Source: an uncultured Phycisphaerales bacterium (GTDB taxonomy: Bacteria > Planctomycetota > Phycisphaerae > Phycisphaerales > SM1A02). From it: DNA of 64,000 nt. The translations under genes were made by a program, and so were the position numbers. The notes under the pieces were generated by a model. The model worked only from the letters and a program-made list of their open reading frames with translations. It did no database searches and was not told the DNA's origin. Every line of letters starts with the position of its first letter. The first letter of the stretch is position 1. The DNA lies in assembly GCA_905480395.1 (NCBI GenBank), contig CAJQQE010000033.1, forward strand, positions 1-64,000, written 5' to 3'. Shown here in pieces: positions 24,820 through 33,794 of this stretch.

Positions 24820-25785
24820 ATGTCCGACCAAAAAGACCACTACAACGTCCTGGGAATCGATCGCGGGGCGAGTCCGGAGGCCATCCGGAACGCCCATCGG
24901 AAATTGGCGCGGAAATTCCATCCCGACCTCAACAAAGATGAAGGCGCGGCCAAGCAATTCAACGAGATCCAAGCCGCCTACGACGTGCTCTCCGATGTCG
25001 AAAAGCGATCCCGCTACGATCGATACGGCCATGCCGGGACCGATGGCCAAGCTCCCGGACAAGGCGGGCCGGGCCCCTGGCAAAACGTTTCATCCGATGA
25101 CTTCGAGTCGATCTTTGGCGAGTCATTCAGCGGCCGATCACGCCGTGGTGGTGGATTCAGCGGATTTGGCGGATTCGGTGATGGCATGGGCGGCGAACGT
25201 CCGGCCGGTCCCACCAAGGGAAGAGACCTCGAGCACGCCCTCGAAGTTGGCTTCGCGGCCGCGGCATTTGGAGGTTCGGAGACCATTCGAATCGCCGGCC
25301 CAGACGGCACCCCAACGTCCATCGACGTCCGCGTGCCAGCCGGCATACAAACCGGAAGCACCTTAAGGGTTCGGGACAAGGGTCTTCCCGGATCCGGCGG
25401 TGGACCGAACGGCGATCTCTTGCTTCAGATCAAGGTGGGTCTTCATCCGTGGTTCACCCGCGAGGGACTCAACCTGAGCCTCATGGTTCCCATCACGGTC
25501 GCGGAAGCCATCCTCGGCGGCGAGGTGATGGTGCCGCTCATGAAGGGGACGGCCACCCTGAAGATTCCTCCGGGCGTTCGAAGCGGGTCAAAGCTCCGCC
25601 TCAAGGGAAAGGGCGTGGTCGACTCGAAAGACCGAGCCGGCGATCTCTACGCGGTCTTGGAGATCGTGGCGCCAAAGGCCGATGATCTTTCGGAAGACGA
25701 TCGCAAGGCCCTCGCGTCGATCGCGAACAATCTGCCCAATCCACGGTCGCTCGTCTCCTGGGCGGGCGAGATCCCGGACGCCTGA
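24820..25785 (+). CDS. DnaJ-class co-chaperone, CbpA-like (no zinc finger)
   Basis: 321 aa. The J-domain (5-70) has the essential HPD at 34-36. A Gly/Phe-rich linker (about 75-135) follows, then two CTD beta-domains (about 145-310) with GRDLEHALEV, RVPAGIQTGSTLRV and PPGVRSGSKLRLKGKGV. The CxxCxGxG zinc repeats of DnaJ itself are absent, so it is CbpA/DjlA-CTD type. It stimulates a DnaK ATPase; dnaK is not in the window. The ATG at 24820 starts at the J-domain; the frame is open further upstream but that sequence is divergent-promoter DNA. Confidence 0.93.
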   Translation: MSDQKDHYNVLGIDRGASPEAIRNAHRKLARKFHPDLNKDEGAAKQFNEIQAAYDVLSDVEKRSRYDRYGHAGTDGQAPGQGGPGPWQNVSSDDFESIFGESFSGRSRRGGGFSGFGGFGDGMGGERPAGPTKGRDLEHALEVGFAAAAFGGSETIRIAGPDGTPTSIDVRVPAGIQTGSTLRVRDKGLPGSGGGPNGDLLLQIKVGLHPWFTREGLNLSLMVPITVAEAILGGEVMVPLMKGTATLKIPPGVRSGSKLRLKGKGVVDSKDRAGDLYAVLEIVAPKADDLSEDDRKALASIANNLPNPRSLVSWAGEIPDA

Positions 25786-25835
25786 ATCTAGACCGTCATC
25801 CACGATTTTCACTCGTCGAAACGCACTTCACCCTC

Positions 25836-26834
25836 ATGCCCAACATCGTCCCCGAACCCGGACCGAGTACTCGCCGTCGCAGTGGTTCGTCGGCTCGTCG
25901 ACGCGCCGCGGCGGATATCGCGTCGGCCACCCTCACTCAGGGCATGATTCGACCGGATGATCCGGCCCGCGACGGGGTTCGACTGGGGATGGTCGCCTTT
26001 GTGACCATGGCCTCCGGAATCGGCATCCTCGCGCTCGGCGCGGTCGCTGAACGCGCTGGCATCGAGCGATGGCTCGGTATGGGCGAAATGTTCCGACCAA
26101 TCGGGAAGACCTTTGTGACCGGCGCTCGAATGCCCGGCGCCATGCTTCGTGCGTTGTACGAAGCTGGCGTGGTCGAGCCGCTCTTCTTCGCCGCGGCCAT
26201 GGCACTCTTGATCCCGCCCATCGCCGGCATCGTCGCCTCGAGGCCGGCTCGTCCCGGACTTGCCCCACCGAAGCCCGCGGCCCGAATTGCCGCCGGCATT
26301 GCGGCCACCCTCGTGGTCGCGGCCGATCTCGGCATCGTCAGTGTCGCCACATTGACCCGCCGATTGACCTTCGACGATGTGGTGCTCGGAGATTCCGCGT
26401 GGGTGGATGCGGTCCGTGACGTCGCCGCCGCAGATACCGTCGCCGCCATCCTCGCCATTCTTTTGGCAATCTTGATCTTTCGAATGCCGCTGGACCGTTG
26501 GGTCCGCGGACTCGTCGGGACCATCAGCATCGCCACCGCCGTGCTGCTGACCGGGGCCGCGGCCGCCAGTGCCGGAACCCTCGACTTTCTCGAGAGCCCG
26601 CGACCGGTCATCACCACCGATCTCGCCGGGGCGGGGATAGCGAAGCTCGACGTCGCCCGAACCATGGACGGCGGAATCGCCGTGCTCGGACCGATCGATT
26701 CAGATGGCTCCAATCAAGTCCGCTCCTCGACAGTCTCACCGCAGCGGTCGGTGATACCGAGTGATCAAGGATTCTTCGTGATCGAATCCATGACGATCAC
26801 CGAGCTCCTGACCACCGATTCGTCGGGTCTCTAG
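25836..26834 (+). CDS. Hypothetical polytopic membrane protein
   Basis: 332 aa, not recognised. A basic N-terminus (RRRSGSSARRRAAA) precedes about five hydrophobic segments: 49-70 (GMVAFVTMASGIGILALGAV), 118-136 (FFAAAMALLIPPIAGIVA), 150-170, 200-215 (TVAAILAILLAILIF) and 225-245 (ISIATAVLLTGAAAASAG). The C-terminal 80 residues are soluble. Amino-acid and third-base usage match neighbouring genes, so it is probably real. Its TAG stop shares CTAG with the stop of the convergent gene. Confidence 0.65.
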   Translation: MPNIVPEPGPSTRRRSGSSARRRAAADIASATLTQGMIRPDDPARDGVRLGMVAFVTMASGIGILALGAVAERAGIERWLGMGEMFRPIGKTFVTGARMPGAMLRALYEAGVVEPLFFAAAMALLIPPIAGIVASRPARPGLAPPKPAARIAAGIAATLVVAADLGIVSVATLTRRLTFDDVVLGDSAWVDAVRDVAAADTVAAILAILLAILIFRMPLDRWVRGLVGTISIATAVLLTGAAAASAGTLDFLESPRPVITTDLAGAGIAKLDVARTMDGGIAVLGPIDSDGSNQVRSSTVSPQRSVIPSDQGFFVIESMTITELLTTDSSGL

Positions 26835-27427
26835 ACGCCACCTGATCCGCGGCCGTATCGGTCGATCGCTTGCGTGACGGCGCGATGCACGACAAACGGT
26901 TCGTCGATGGCTTCCCAGAGCGCATCCAACGTGCCGGTTCCCGCCGTGGCAAACGCGACGGTACCGAGACCGAACGCTCGCTCTCGTACCAGTTGCAGCA
27001 CCGATGTCTGCTGAATTCGATCGAGCCTTGCTTCGAATACGTCGACTTGAAAGATCCCACGCCGCCGAATGACCCTTCGATCCGTGAGCACATAGAGACG
27101 GTTCATCCAGTCCAAGAACTGCCAGACCAACCGAATTCCGGCGAGCACCAGACCGAGCCCAAAGGCCTGGGATTCAGTCCACCCCGCCCACGGAAAACTC
27201 GATGCCCAGGCCAACGCGAAGACTATTCCCGCAATGACGCCGAGGGCGCCAATCGACCAGAGGCTGACCATCCAGAGGCTGGGGCGGATCACCATCAGGA
27301 CGGTCTCGCCGTCGGCGACCAATGATGACACGATGAACGGCTGATTCTCGACCGCGAGGATGGCGTCGGCTTCTCCGCTGAAGGGCAATCGCGTTTCGTC
27401 CTCATCAATCCCCGAGGCTTCGGTCAC
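26831..27427 (-). CDS. Membrane protein with bacterial PH (bPH2/YdbS-like) domain
   Basis: 198 aa. Two adjacent helices (about 50-72 and 85-105) precede the bPH2 domain, marked by LYVLTDRRVIRRRGIFQVDV and ARLDRIQQTSVLQ. This is the pattern of YdbS/YdbT-type membrane proteins, of largely unknown function, some linked to envelope stress. The start is GTG at 27427, overlapping the hpt stop by 4 bp (GTGA). Confidence 0.75.
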   Translation of the reverse strand: MTEASGIDEDETRLPFSGEADAILAVENQPFIVSSLVADGETVLMVIRPSLWMVSLWSIGALGVIAGIVFALAWASSFPWAGWTESQAFGLGLVLAGIRLVWQFLDWMNRLYVLTDRRVIRRRGIFQVDVFEARLDRIQQTSVLQLVRERAFGLGTVAFATAGTGTLDALWEAIDEPFVVHRAVTQAIDRYGRGSGGV

Positions 27428-27975
27428 TTGACCGCCTCCGGTTTGAGGATCCCGATGTACGGAAGATTGCGATAAAGGCCGTCGTAATCAAGGCCATATC
27501 CGACCACGAAGGCGTCGGGGATTTCGAATCCGATCAGGTCGGGGCGGAGGTCGACTTCATACCGCGAGGGTTTCGCCAGCAGGACACAGATTGTGACGCT
27601 CGCCGCACCCCGTTCTCTGACCAGACCATCAAGCAGGCTGAGCGTGTTACCGGTGTCAAAGATGTCATCTACCAGAACGACGTGGCGGCCCGCCATGTCT
27701 TCGGGAACCGCACCGCGAATCGTGGCCCCCCGCGATTCGGTGGTCGCACCGGCGTAACTGGAGACCGTGACCACATCGAGCCGCATTTTCTGCGGGAGAT
27801 GTCGAATCAGGTCCGCGGTGAATACCAGACTCCCGGTGAGCACCGGCACCAGAACCACTGGCTCGTCGCGCTGGGCCATCGGCGCCAGCCGCCGGCCGAG
27901 CTCCAAGGCAATCTCTTCGACGCGTCGAGCGATCGAATCAGCGTCGAGCAGAATCTCTGCGAGGTCTTCCTGCAT
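27424..27975 (-). CDS. hpt: Hypoxanthine-guanine phosphoribosyltransferase
   Basis: 183 aa, standard length. The PRPP-binding loop is VVLVDDIFDTGNTLS; the pyrophosphate loop region is VPVLTGSLVFTADLIRHL; the purine-contact segment is YEVDLRPDLIGFEIPDAFVVGYGLDYDG in family position (YGLDYDGLYRNLPYIG at the end). It salvages hypoxanthine and guanine with PRPP in the cytoplasm. It is followed by the bPH gene in a 4-bp overlap. The upstream 91 bp separate it from gatB on the same strand. Confidence 0.95.
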   Translation of the reverse strand: MQEDLAEILLDADSIARRVEEIALELGRRLAPMAQRDEPVVLVPVLTGSLVFTADLIRHLPQKMRLDVVTVSSYAGATTESRGATIRGAVPEDMAGRHVVLVDDIFDTGNTLSLLDGLVRERGAASVTICVLLAKPSRYEVDLRPDLIGFEIPDAFVVGYGLDYDGLYRNLPYIGILKPEAVK

Positions 27976-28066
27976 GGTCTGTCCAGTCTTCTTCGAATAC
28001 CGAATACTTCAAAATTCACGCCGTGGCATGAACGTGACTTTACCGTCCAAAAGAGGTCGCACGTCG

Positions 28067-29620
28067 TCAGGCACGGAGCATCGCGAAAAGTCGATCTCGA
28101 ACATCCTTGGCATCGGCCTGGCCCCCGGACGCCTTCATCACCGCTCCCACCAGCCGTCCAATCGCGGCATCTTTGCCATTTCGAACATCCTCGGCGGCCT
28201 GCGGCTGGGCGACCACTGCTTCCGCGAGCCATTGCTCAATCGCTCCCTCGTCACGGACCGCGAGGAGATCGTTCGCCTCCGCGAGTGCCGCCACGGACTG
28301 CGGCGACTCCGACGCGAGTTGGAGCAACCGATCAATCGACTGGGTCGGAATCTCACCCGACCGTCGCAAGCCGAGCAATTCCCCCACCTGTTCTGCGGTG
28401 ATCCCGATCTCGTGGGCCACGACGCCCGACTCGTTCGCCCGCTTGGCCATCTGGTTCAACAGCAGCTTCGCGCTCTCGTGGCCGGCCGCTTTCAGGCTCG
28501 GCGGATTCGACGCGGCGAGCTGGGCATCAACCGTCCGTTCAAAGAAACGGCAGAGACCTTGATCGTCGATCAAGGCGAAAGCATCCTTGTCCGGCAGACC
28601 AAAATCATCGCGGTACCGAGATCGCCGCGCGATCGGAAGTTCGGGAATCGACGCCCGAATCTGATCCTTCCAGGCTTCGTCCATCTCCACGGGCACCAGA
28701 TCGGGCTCCGGGAAATATCGGTAATCGTGGGCATCTTCCTTCTCTCGCTGCAGCACGGTCACCAGACGTTCGTCATCCCAGCCTCGCGTCTGCTTCATTC
28801 CCATGCCCATGACTCGGCCCGTCGAAAGAAACTCGTCGAGTTGCCGTTCGGTCTCATGGCGAATCGCACCATCCACGGCTCGAAAACTGTTGAGGTTCTT
28901 AATTTCGATTATTGGCGTTCGAAACTCCCGACCGTCGGTGGTATCGATCACGAGGTTGATGTTGGGCTCGAAACGCATGTGGCCCTTCTGCATGACCCCT
29001 TGGGTCACCCCGAGAAATCGGCAGATGGAACGAAGTTCCCGAGCGAAGGTCACCACGTCTTCGGCACAATCGAAATCGGGTTCGGTCACGATTTCGAGCA
29101 GCGGCGTACCGGCTCGGTTGAGATCCACCAGGCTTCCGGAGTATCGAATGCCACCGGGAAGCTCGTGACTGAGTTTTCCCGTGTCCTCCTCAAGATGGGC
29201 TCGGGTAATTCCGATCCGGCGTATCCCCCCGTTGGCGTCGGGACTCACCGACGGAATATCGACCGCACCGTCGAAACACAACGGGAGGTCGTACTGACTG
29301 ATCTGGTAGCCCTTGGGCAGATCCGGATAGGCGTAGTTTTTTCGATCCCACTTGGCATGCGCCGCGATGGAGCACCCCAAGGCCATGCCCACCATCGCCG
29401 ACATCTCGACCGCGCGGCGGTTCATGACCGGCAGACTGCCGGGCAAAGCCGCCACGAGGGGATCGACCAGGGTGTTGGGTTCGGCGTCCTCAAACTCCGG
29501 ACAAGCCGGATTCCCCGCTCGAGTGAACATTTTCGAGCGAGTGGACAACTCAACGTGGATCTCCAAACCGACGATGAGTCGGGTGGAGGCGATATCGTTT
29601 CTGGTGAGGCCGGTGGTCAT
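28067..29620 (-). CDS. gatB: Asp-tRNA(Asn)/Glu-tRNA(Gln) amidotransferase subunit B
   Basis: 517 aa. GatB signatures: VGLEIHVELST at the N-terminus, WDRKNYAYPDLPKGYQISQY (92-111), RAHLEEDTGKLSH, VDLNRAGTPLLEIVTEPD and EPNINLVI. The C-terminal YqeY-like tRNA-binding domain is present (LIDDQGLCRFFERTVDA onward, to GGQADAKDVRDRLFAML). With GatA and GatC (not in the window) it converts misacylated Glu-tRNA(Gln) and Asp-tRNA(Asn). The ATG at 29620 has TAGAAT nine bases upstream and no Shine-Dalgarno. Confidence 0.96.
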   Translation of the reverse strand: MTTGLTRNDIASTRLIVGLEIHVELSTRSKMFTRAGNPACPEFEDAEPNTLVDPLVAALPGSLPVMNRRAVEMSAMVGMALGCSIAAHAKWDRKNYAYPDLPKGYQISQYDLPLCFDGAVDIPSVSPDANGGIRRIGITRAHLEEDTGKLSHELPGGIRYSGSLVDLNRAGTPLLEIVTEPDFDCAEDVVTFARELRSICRFLGVTQGVMQKGHMRFEPNINLVIDTTDGREFRTPIIEIKNLNSFRAVDGAIRHETERQLDEFLSTGRVMGMGMKQTRGWDDERLVTVLQREKEDAHDYRYFPEPDLVPVEMDEAWKDQIRASIPELPIARRSRYRDDFGLPDKDAFALIDDQGLCRFFERTVDAQLAASNPPSLKAAGHESAKLLLNQMAKRANESGVVAHEIGITAEQVGELLGLRRSGEIPTQSIDRLLQLASESPQSVAALAEANDLLAVRDEGAIEQWLAEAVVAQPQAAEDVRNGKDAAIGRLVGAVMKASGGQADAKDVRDRLFAMLRA

Positions 29621-29629
29621 GCGGCCATC

Positions 29630-29635
29630 ATTCTA
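29630..29635 (-). promoter_or_regulatory. -10-like hexamer for gatB
   Basis: TAGAAT on the minus strand, 9 nt before the gatB ATG. The same hexamer precedes tatC. Confidence 0.4.
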
Positions 29636-29694
29636 CGGATCCCGCCAACTTCCACAGTGCAAGGCAGTCGAATCGCCGTCCCCGGAGCCAGCCG

Positions 29695-30909
29695 ATGTCC
29701 CATCAATCTCTTCAGACCCGACGCCAGTGCCTCGCCGCCATCGGCGGCATCGTCATCGTTGGCTCGCTGCTGGCGATACCTGCCGATGGATCAAACACCG
29801 CGCCCGGAATCCCAGGCCCCGTCACTCAGGCCTCCGGCATCTCGCAGGACCTGCTCCAACCCAAACGACTCTACAACCGGATCGGCCGATCCATCCCAGT
29901 GGTGCTTTCCCTCCGGGGTCGCACCGAGGCGCCCGAGGCGGGTTTCGATCTACTGCTGATCGACGCCGACGGCACCGTGCTTGACAGTGCCAATGGCGGC
30001 CAGCCCGGCGAGTTCGATCTGCTCACCACGCTCCCCGCGATCACGGAACTGCAACGGGCCGCCCGGGTCCAGGTGATCGCCGACGGCATGGCGACGGGTA
30101 CGCCGCTGGTCGTCCAACCGATGATCGGCCGAACCCCGGTGCGGACCACCCGTGACTTCCGACCTGGCACCGACACCCGCTATACCCGGGTCCTCGGATT
30201 CGGCGACACAGTGCTCGACCCCGACGATGCGGAAGACGTGGCGAAGTTGGAGAAGATGAAACTCTCGCCGGACTGGGATCCGGGCGAGCCGCCAGTCCTG
30301 ACCGGGTTTCGGATCTATCCCGACCGCGATGTCCGGGTGGAAACCGACGCCGGGCGGATTCTCGTCGGGCTCGCCCCCGAGTCAGCGCCGAACACCGCGT
30401 GGAATTTCCGGCATCTCGCCGCCAACGGTTTCTACGACGACACCACGTTCCACCGCGTGGTTCACTTCGACCGCACCGGACGCCGTTTCGTCATCCAAGG
30501 CGGCGATCCCAGCGGCACCGGCGAAGGCAGCGCGGGCTGGGATCTTCCGATGGAGAATTCCACGCTTTCCCACGACCTCGGGGTCATCTCGATGGCACGG
30601 GCCGATCATCCCGACAGTGCGGGGAGTCAGTTCTTCTTCTGCCTCTCGCGAGAAGGGACGGCTCGCCTCGACGGGCAGTACTGCGCCTTTGGATATGCCG
30701 TCAAAGGCGCGGAGACGATCGCAAAGACGGCGGACGTGGAGATCGAAGACGTCGCCGCAGGCAAACCGACCACCCCGCCGAGCATCACCCGAATGAGCCT
30801 GGTCCCCGCCCCCCCGCAAGATCCCGGGACCGCGCGATCCGATCGCCGGATCACCGAGTGGTGGACTCCCGAAGTGAAAGACACCAGCGACGAACGACGC
30901 TCGAGATAG
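29695..30909 (+). CDS. Exported cyclophilin-type peptidyl-prolyl isomerase
   Basis: 404 aa. The N-terminal signal (MSHQSLQTRRQCLAAIGGIV) points to export. Residues about 40-215 are a beta-rich domain of unknown type. The cyclophilin domain covers about 215-370: FHRVVHFDRTGRRFVIQGGD carries the catalytic-site Arg and Phe-Gln region, then SMARADHPDSAGSQFFFCL and LDGQYCAFGYAVKGAETI. It catalyses proline cis-trans isomerisation in the periplasm. GGAG lies seven bases before the ATG. A long hairpin terminator follows at 30937. Confidence 0.9.
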   Translation: MSHQSLQTRRQCLAAIGGIVIVGSLLAIPADGSNTAPGIPGPVTQASGISQDLLQPKRLYNRIGRSIPVVLSLRGRTEAPEAGFDLLLIDADGTVLDSANGGQPGEFDLLTTLPAITELQRAARVQVIADGMATGTPLVVQPMIGRTPVRTTRDFRPGTDTRYTRVLGFGDTVLDPDDAEDVAKLEKMKLSPDWDPGEPPVLTGFRIYPDRDVRVETDAGRILVGLAPESAPNTAWNFRHLAANGFYDDTTFHRVVHFDRTGRRFVIQGGDPSGTGEGSAGWDLPMENSTLSHDLGVISMARADHPDSAGSQFFFCLSREGTARLDGQYCAFGYAVKGAETIAKTADVEIEDVAAGKPTTPPSITRMSLVPAPPQDPGTARSDRRITEWWTPEVKDTSDERRSR

Positions 30910-30936
30910 TCCGCAACCCACCGACGACAAACAACG

Positions 30937-30976
30937 ACCGCCCCTTCGAATGCCTTGGCACTCGAAGGGGCGGTTT
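30937..30976. terminator. Bidirectional hairpin terminator between the two cyclophilin genes
   Basis: ACCGCCCCTTCGA (30937-30949) and TCGAAGGGGCGGT (30962-30974) pair over 13 bp around a 12-nt loop. TTT follows on the plus strand and a T-rich stretch on the minus strand. It lies between two convergent genes. Confidence 0.75.
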
Positions 30977-31032
30977 GGGTCGTCTCGGGTGATCGGTTGC
31001 CCGATCGATTACCCGGTCGGAGGGTCGACGGG

Positions 31033-31536
31033 TCAGGCGGTTGCGACGGCCTTGATGCCACCGGTCATGCGAGGCATGTCACCGGTGGGGAAACCGTTGC
31101 CGTCCTTGTCGACGTTGGCGATTGCTTGGACCACGTCGAGGCCGTCGATCACCTTGCCGAAGGCGGTGTAGTCACCGTCGAGGTGCTGACAGCCACCGCG
31201 GCTCAGGCAGATGAAGAACTGACTCCCCGCACTGTTGGGGTCGCCGGAACGTGCCATCGATAGAACGCCTTCTTCGTGCTCGCGAGCGTTGAACTCCGCG
31301 TCGACGTTGTAGCCGGGACCACCGGTGCCGGGCGTGCCGTTGGCACCTTCCTTGGTGTTCGGGCAGCCACCCTGAATCACGAAGTTGTCGAGGATGCGAT
31401 GAAAACCAAGGCCGTCGTAGAAGCCTTTTCCGCCGAGGTCGAGCATGTTCTTCACATGGCCGGGGGCGACGTCGTCCCACAACTCGACGGTGATGGTGCC
31501 CTTGTCGGTTTCAATCGTTGCTTGGGGGTAGGCCAC
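31033..31536 (-). CDS. Cytoplasmic cyclophilin-type peptidyl-prolyl isomerase
   Basis: 167 aa, a minimal cyclophilin with no signal peptide. Motifs: TIETDKGTITVELWDDVAPG at the N-terminus, FHRILDNFVIQGGCP with the catalytic Arg, SMARSGDPNSAGSQFFICL, and LDGDYTAFGKVIDGLDVVQA. The frame is open upstream to 32067, but that stretch is antisense to the next gene. GTG at 31536 has AGGAG six bases upstream and starts exactly at the family N-terminus, so it is used. It lies head-to-head with the exported cyclophilin across the terminator at 30937. Confidence 0.94.
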   Translation of the reverse strand: MAYPQATIETDKGTITVELWDDVAPGHVKNMLDLGGKGFYDGLGFHRILDNFVIQGGCPNTKEGANGTPGTGGPGYNVDAEFNAREHEEGVLSMARSGDPNSAGSQFFICLSRGGCQHLDGDYTAFGKVIDGLDVVQAIANVDKDGNGFPTGDMPRMTGGIKAVATA

Positions 31537-31630
31537 GGTGATCTCCTGGTTCGAATGATTTGAAATGGCGAGTCGGAAAGGATACCAGCGCCGAGCGTCC
31601 ACATTCCGTCGCGAGCGACATCTGAGCGGC

Positions 31631-32602
31631 TCAGGGACCGATACTCCGACCTTCCATGGTCCGCTGCACGGCCGTCGGGAGAAGGTAGTTCCGCCCCTGG
31701 AAGATCGTGACCACCCCACTGAGGAGGACCGGTGCTCCGATCCCGGACTGTCTGGTGCGGCGAATGAGCCGTTCAAGCTCCAGACAGGGAAGGAGATCGA
31801 GACTGACCGCATCGCCCTTCCGGCCGTTGCCCTCGAGGACGAATCGCCAGATCCCGCTTCCGGGATCGCGGACCACCTGGCCTCGGCGTTGGACGAATCG
31901 AGTTCCGGCCCGAAGCGACGCGGTCTCCGCGGGCGGAGCCGCGAGCACGTCAAGACTTCTGGGAACCGCACCGATTCTCGCTTCCAGTCGGGCATCAATC
32001 TCGCTGGCAAAATCTCGTTCTTCCGAGTCGACCGCGGGGTCGGTGGCGCTCGTGCCATCCGTCCCACCCTCCGGGGCGGCTTCTTGATCCGTCAATACTG
32101 TTTCGTCGATGCGGGTGAGTGGAACAATCGCCTCTGGGAGAAGAAAGTTCCGCCCTTGGAAGACCAACACCTTGCCGCTGACTTCGTAGACGCCCGCGAT
32201 CGGATTGCCTCGTTTTGCCGTTGATTGCACCGACTCCAAGCGAACCAGATCGTCGAGTCCGCGACTCGGCAACAGGATCAGTTCCCGCCGGATTCCCCCG
32301 GTCGCCGTGGCGAGCGGCGAATAAAGGTGCACGCCGAGCCGAGCATCGCGTTCGATCTCACCCTCGACTTTGACGAGGAAGCCCCCTTCTCGAAGCAGCG
32401 GCGCCCGTCGAACAATGCCCACGTCGCTCGGCATGATCACGCGTCGAGTTGGCAGTGGTGGCGCCGATTCAGATGGCGCCGACGATTCCGGAGTGGCCGG
32501 TGGCTCCGAATTCGCTGGTGGTTCCAGCGATGCCTCCGCCGTAGACAGAAGCCCGATCATGCCGATCAAAGGAAGACAACGGTGCAGACGAGTCGTGATC
32601 AT
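31631..32602 (-). CDS. Exported protein with an internally repeated motif, function unknown
   Basis: 323 aa, not recognised. Signal peptide (about 1-25: LPLIGMIGLLSTAEAS), then a Pro/Glu/Ser linker. Two halves end in nearly the same sequence: GKVLVFQGRNFLLPEAIVPL (about 142-161) and GVVTIFQGRNYLLPTAVQRT (about 297-316). The sequences before them also correspond loosely (LLPSRGLDDLVRLESVQ and LLPCLELERLIRRTRQS). This suggests an old duplication of a roughly 110-residue beta domain. It is likely periplasmic. Confidence 0.7.
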   Translation of the reverse strand: MITTRLHRCLPLIGMIGLLSTAEASLEPPANSEPPATPESSAPSESAPPLPTRRVIMPSDVGIVRRAPLLREGGFLVKVEGEIERDARLGVHLYSPLATATGGIRRELILLPSRGLDDLVRLESVQSTAKRGNPIAGVYEVSGKVLVFQGRNFLLPEAIVPLTRIDETVLTDQEAAPEGGTDGTSATDPAVDSEERDFASEIDARLEARIGAVPRSLDVLAAPPAETASLRAGTRFVQRRGQVVRDPGSGIWRFVLEGNGRKGDAVSLDLLPCLELERLIRRTRQSGIGAPVLLSGVVTIFQGRNYLLPTAVQRTMEGRSIGP

Positions 32603-32733
32603 GCCCGGATGCTACGACGAATCGTCGCGTTCCGGCTGGACTTGGGTCTGAACCGGGCCCTCAGACCGAGCCGCCGCTCACCAAACCTTGCGAATCGGGG
32701 ATTCCGACCGGCGGCCTCCCGATGTTCATCCGA

Positions 32734-32739
32734 TATACT
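32734..32739 (+). promoter_or_regulatory. -10 hexamer for tRNA-Cys
   Basis: TATACT lies 11 nt before the first base of the mature tRNA, the right place for a tRNA promoter. No clear -35. Confidence 0.45.
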
Positions 32740-32750
32740 TTGGACCCGTT

Positions 32751-32824
32751 GGCCGAGTACCCAAGTGGCCTAAGGGAACGGATTGCAAATCCGTGATTCG
32801 TGGGTTCGAATCCCACCTCGGCCT
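32751..32824 (+). tRNA. tRNA-Cys (anticodon GCA)
   Basis: 74 nt. The acceptor stem GGCCGAG pairs with CTCGGCC (32817-32823), discriminator U as expected for tRNA-Cys. The anticodon stem ACGGA/TCCGT encloses TTGCAAA with GCA at 32785-32787. The T-arm GTGGG-TTCGAAT-CCCAC is perfect. CCA is not encoded. It is followed at once by a terminator hairpin. Confidence 0.95.
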
Positions 32825-32830
32825 TGAGAC

Positions 32831-32857
32831 GACGCCCGCCTTTCCCGGCGGGCGTTG
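32831..32857 (+). terminator. Terminator of tRNA-Cys
   Basis: ACGCCCGCC (32832-32840) and GGCGGGCGT (32847-32855) form a 9-bp stem around TTTCCC, starting 8 nt after the tRNA. The U-tract is poor. Confidence 0.6.
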
Positions 32858-32924
32858 TCCATTTCATGGCCGAATGCTCGGTGCAGTCACGCCGAACGTC
32901 AGCAATGGCGTCTTGCGGCGGATG

Positions 32925-33794
32925 TCACTTCACGATGCCCCAGCTTGCCAACAGCAGGCCGAGGTCGCTTCCATTCACCACACCATTCCGGTCGAGATCA
33001 CCGCCACAGTCGTCACACGGTCCCCAGTCGCCGATCTGGAGTCCGAGATCCGCGCCGTTGACGATTCCATCGCCGTTGATGTCCGCCGACCTGGCCGGCT
33101 TCGGTCCCAATTCGACGATGAGCTTCGGAAGCATCGTGACGGCGGGGTTTTCGCGACTCGTGATCTTGCAGGCGGTCTTTTCGACGGATTCGTCCCCGAT
33201 CATGATCCAACCGTCGTTCGGCTCACCATCGATCCAGGATCGGACGTCCGCCGCGAGCCCGGGACCCTCGATGAAGTACGGCCCGGTTCCGACGATCTCC
33301 GCCGAGCCGCTGGCTTCGGCGACGAAGTCACCACCGGGAGCGTCCCATGGTTCGGTGGGAAAGAACCGGTAGCCCCAGGTCGCATCGCCCGTGGCGGCCG
33401 GCGCGCCGCTCCCGCCCGGGGAGAACGACGAGGACTCACCCCAGTCGGCGAGGCTCCGATGAAACGAGATCGGTACTGGAAACTCGGCGTCCTGAGGGCG
33501 ACGGATCACCTGGATCCGGACCTTCGCAGAGATCACGAATGCATCGGCCGGAATGCCGGAAACATCGAATCGGATCAATGAACGTAACAGGGTGTTCGCC
33601 TCGACTTGATCCCCCGGATCGGTGCGTCGACCGACGAAGAGCGCCGTGCCCGCACCGGACGAGAGATCGTCGGCGACCGGGCCGAACATCGCCGTGTCTC
33701 GGTCGGCGACGACCTCGTACGTGTCGGCGACGGCAACAGTTGATGCAAGGGAGATCGTGAGTGATGCGGTGGCGAACAGGATTTTGAATCGCAT
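32925..33794 (-). CDS. Secreted DNRLRE-type domain protein with GC-type dockerin
   Basis: 289 aa. Signal peptide (1-23, ending AVAD). The body (about 25-225) has the DNRLRE/CBM96-like pattern: a Tyr/Val-rich start (ADRDTAMFG), LLRSLIRFDVSGIPADA, HRSLADWGESS with nearby SGAPAATGDATW, then DVRSWIDGEPNDGWIMIGDE. The C-terminus has paired loops DINGDGIVNGADLG and DLDRNGVVNGSDLG, separated by WGPCDDC. DNRLRE domains sit on many secreted polysaccharide-binding or adhesive proteins. It is the first of five adjacent dockerin genes, and one of three with the same domain order. Confidence 0.82.
   Translation of the reverse strand: MRFKILFATASLTISLASTVAVADTYEVVADRDTAMFGPVADDLSSGAGTALFVGRRTDPGDQVEANTLLRSLIRFDVSGIPADAFVISAKVRIQVIRRPQDAEFPVPISFHRSLADWGESSSFSPGGSGAPAATGDATWGYRFFPTEPWDAPGGDFVAEASGSAEIVGTGPYFIEGPGLAADVRSWIDGEPNDGWIMIGDESVEKTACKITSRENPAVTMLPKLIVELGPKPARSADINGDGIVNGADLGLQIGDWGPCDDCGGDLDRNGVVNGSDLGLLLASWGIVK

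Noticed and set aside
27767-29959. 730-codon plus-strand open frame
   Set aside because: It runs antisense to hpt and gatB, both with full family motifs. Its own protein is low-complexity and His/Arg-rich. It exists because of the strong codon bias of the genes beneath it.
31537-32067. N-terminal extension of the minus-strand cyclophilin to 344 residues
   Set aside because: The added 177 residues are the reverse of the neighbouring exported protein gene and are Arg/Ser-rich. The GTG at 31536 with AGGAG gives a complete cyclophilin.
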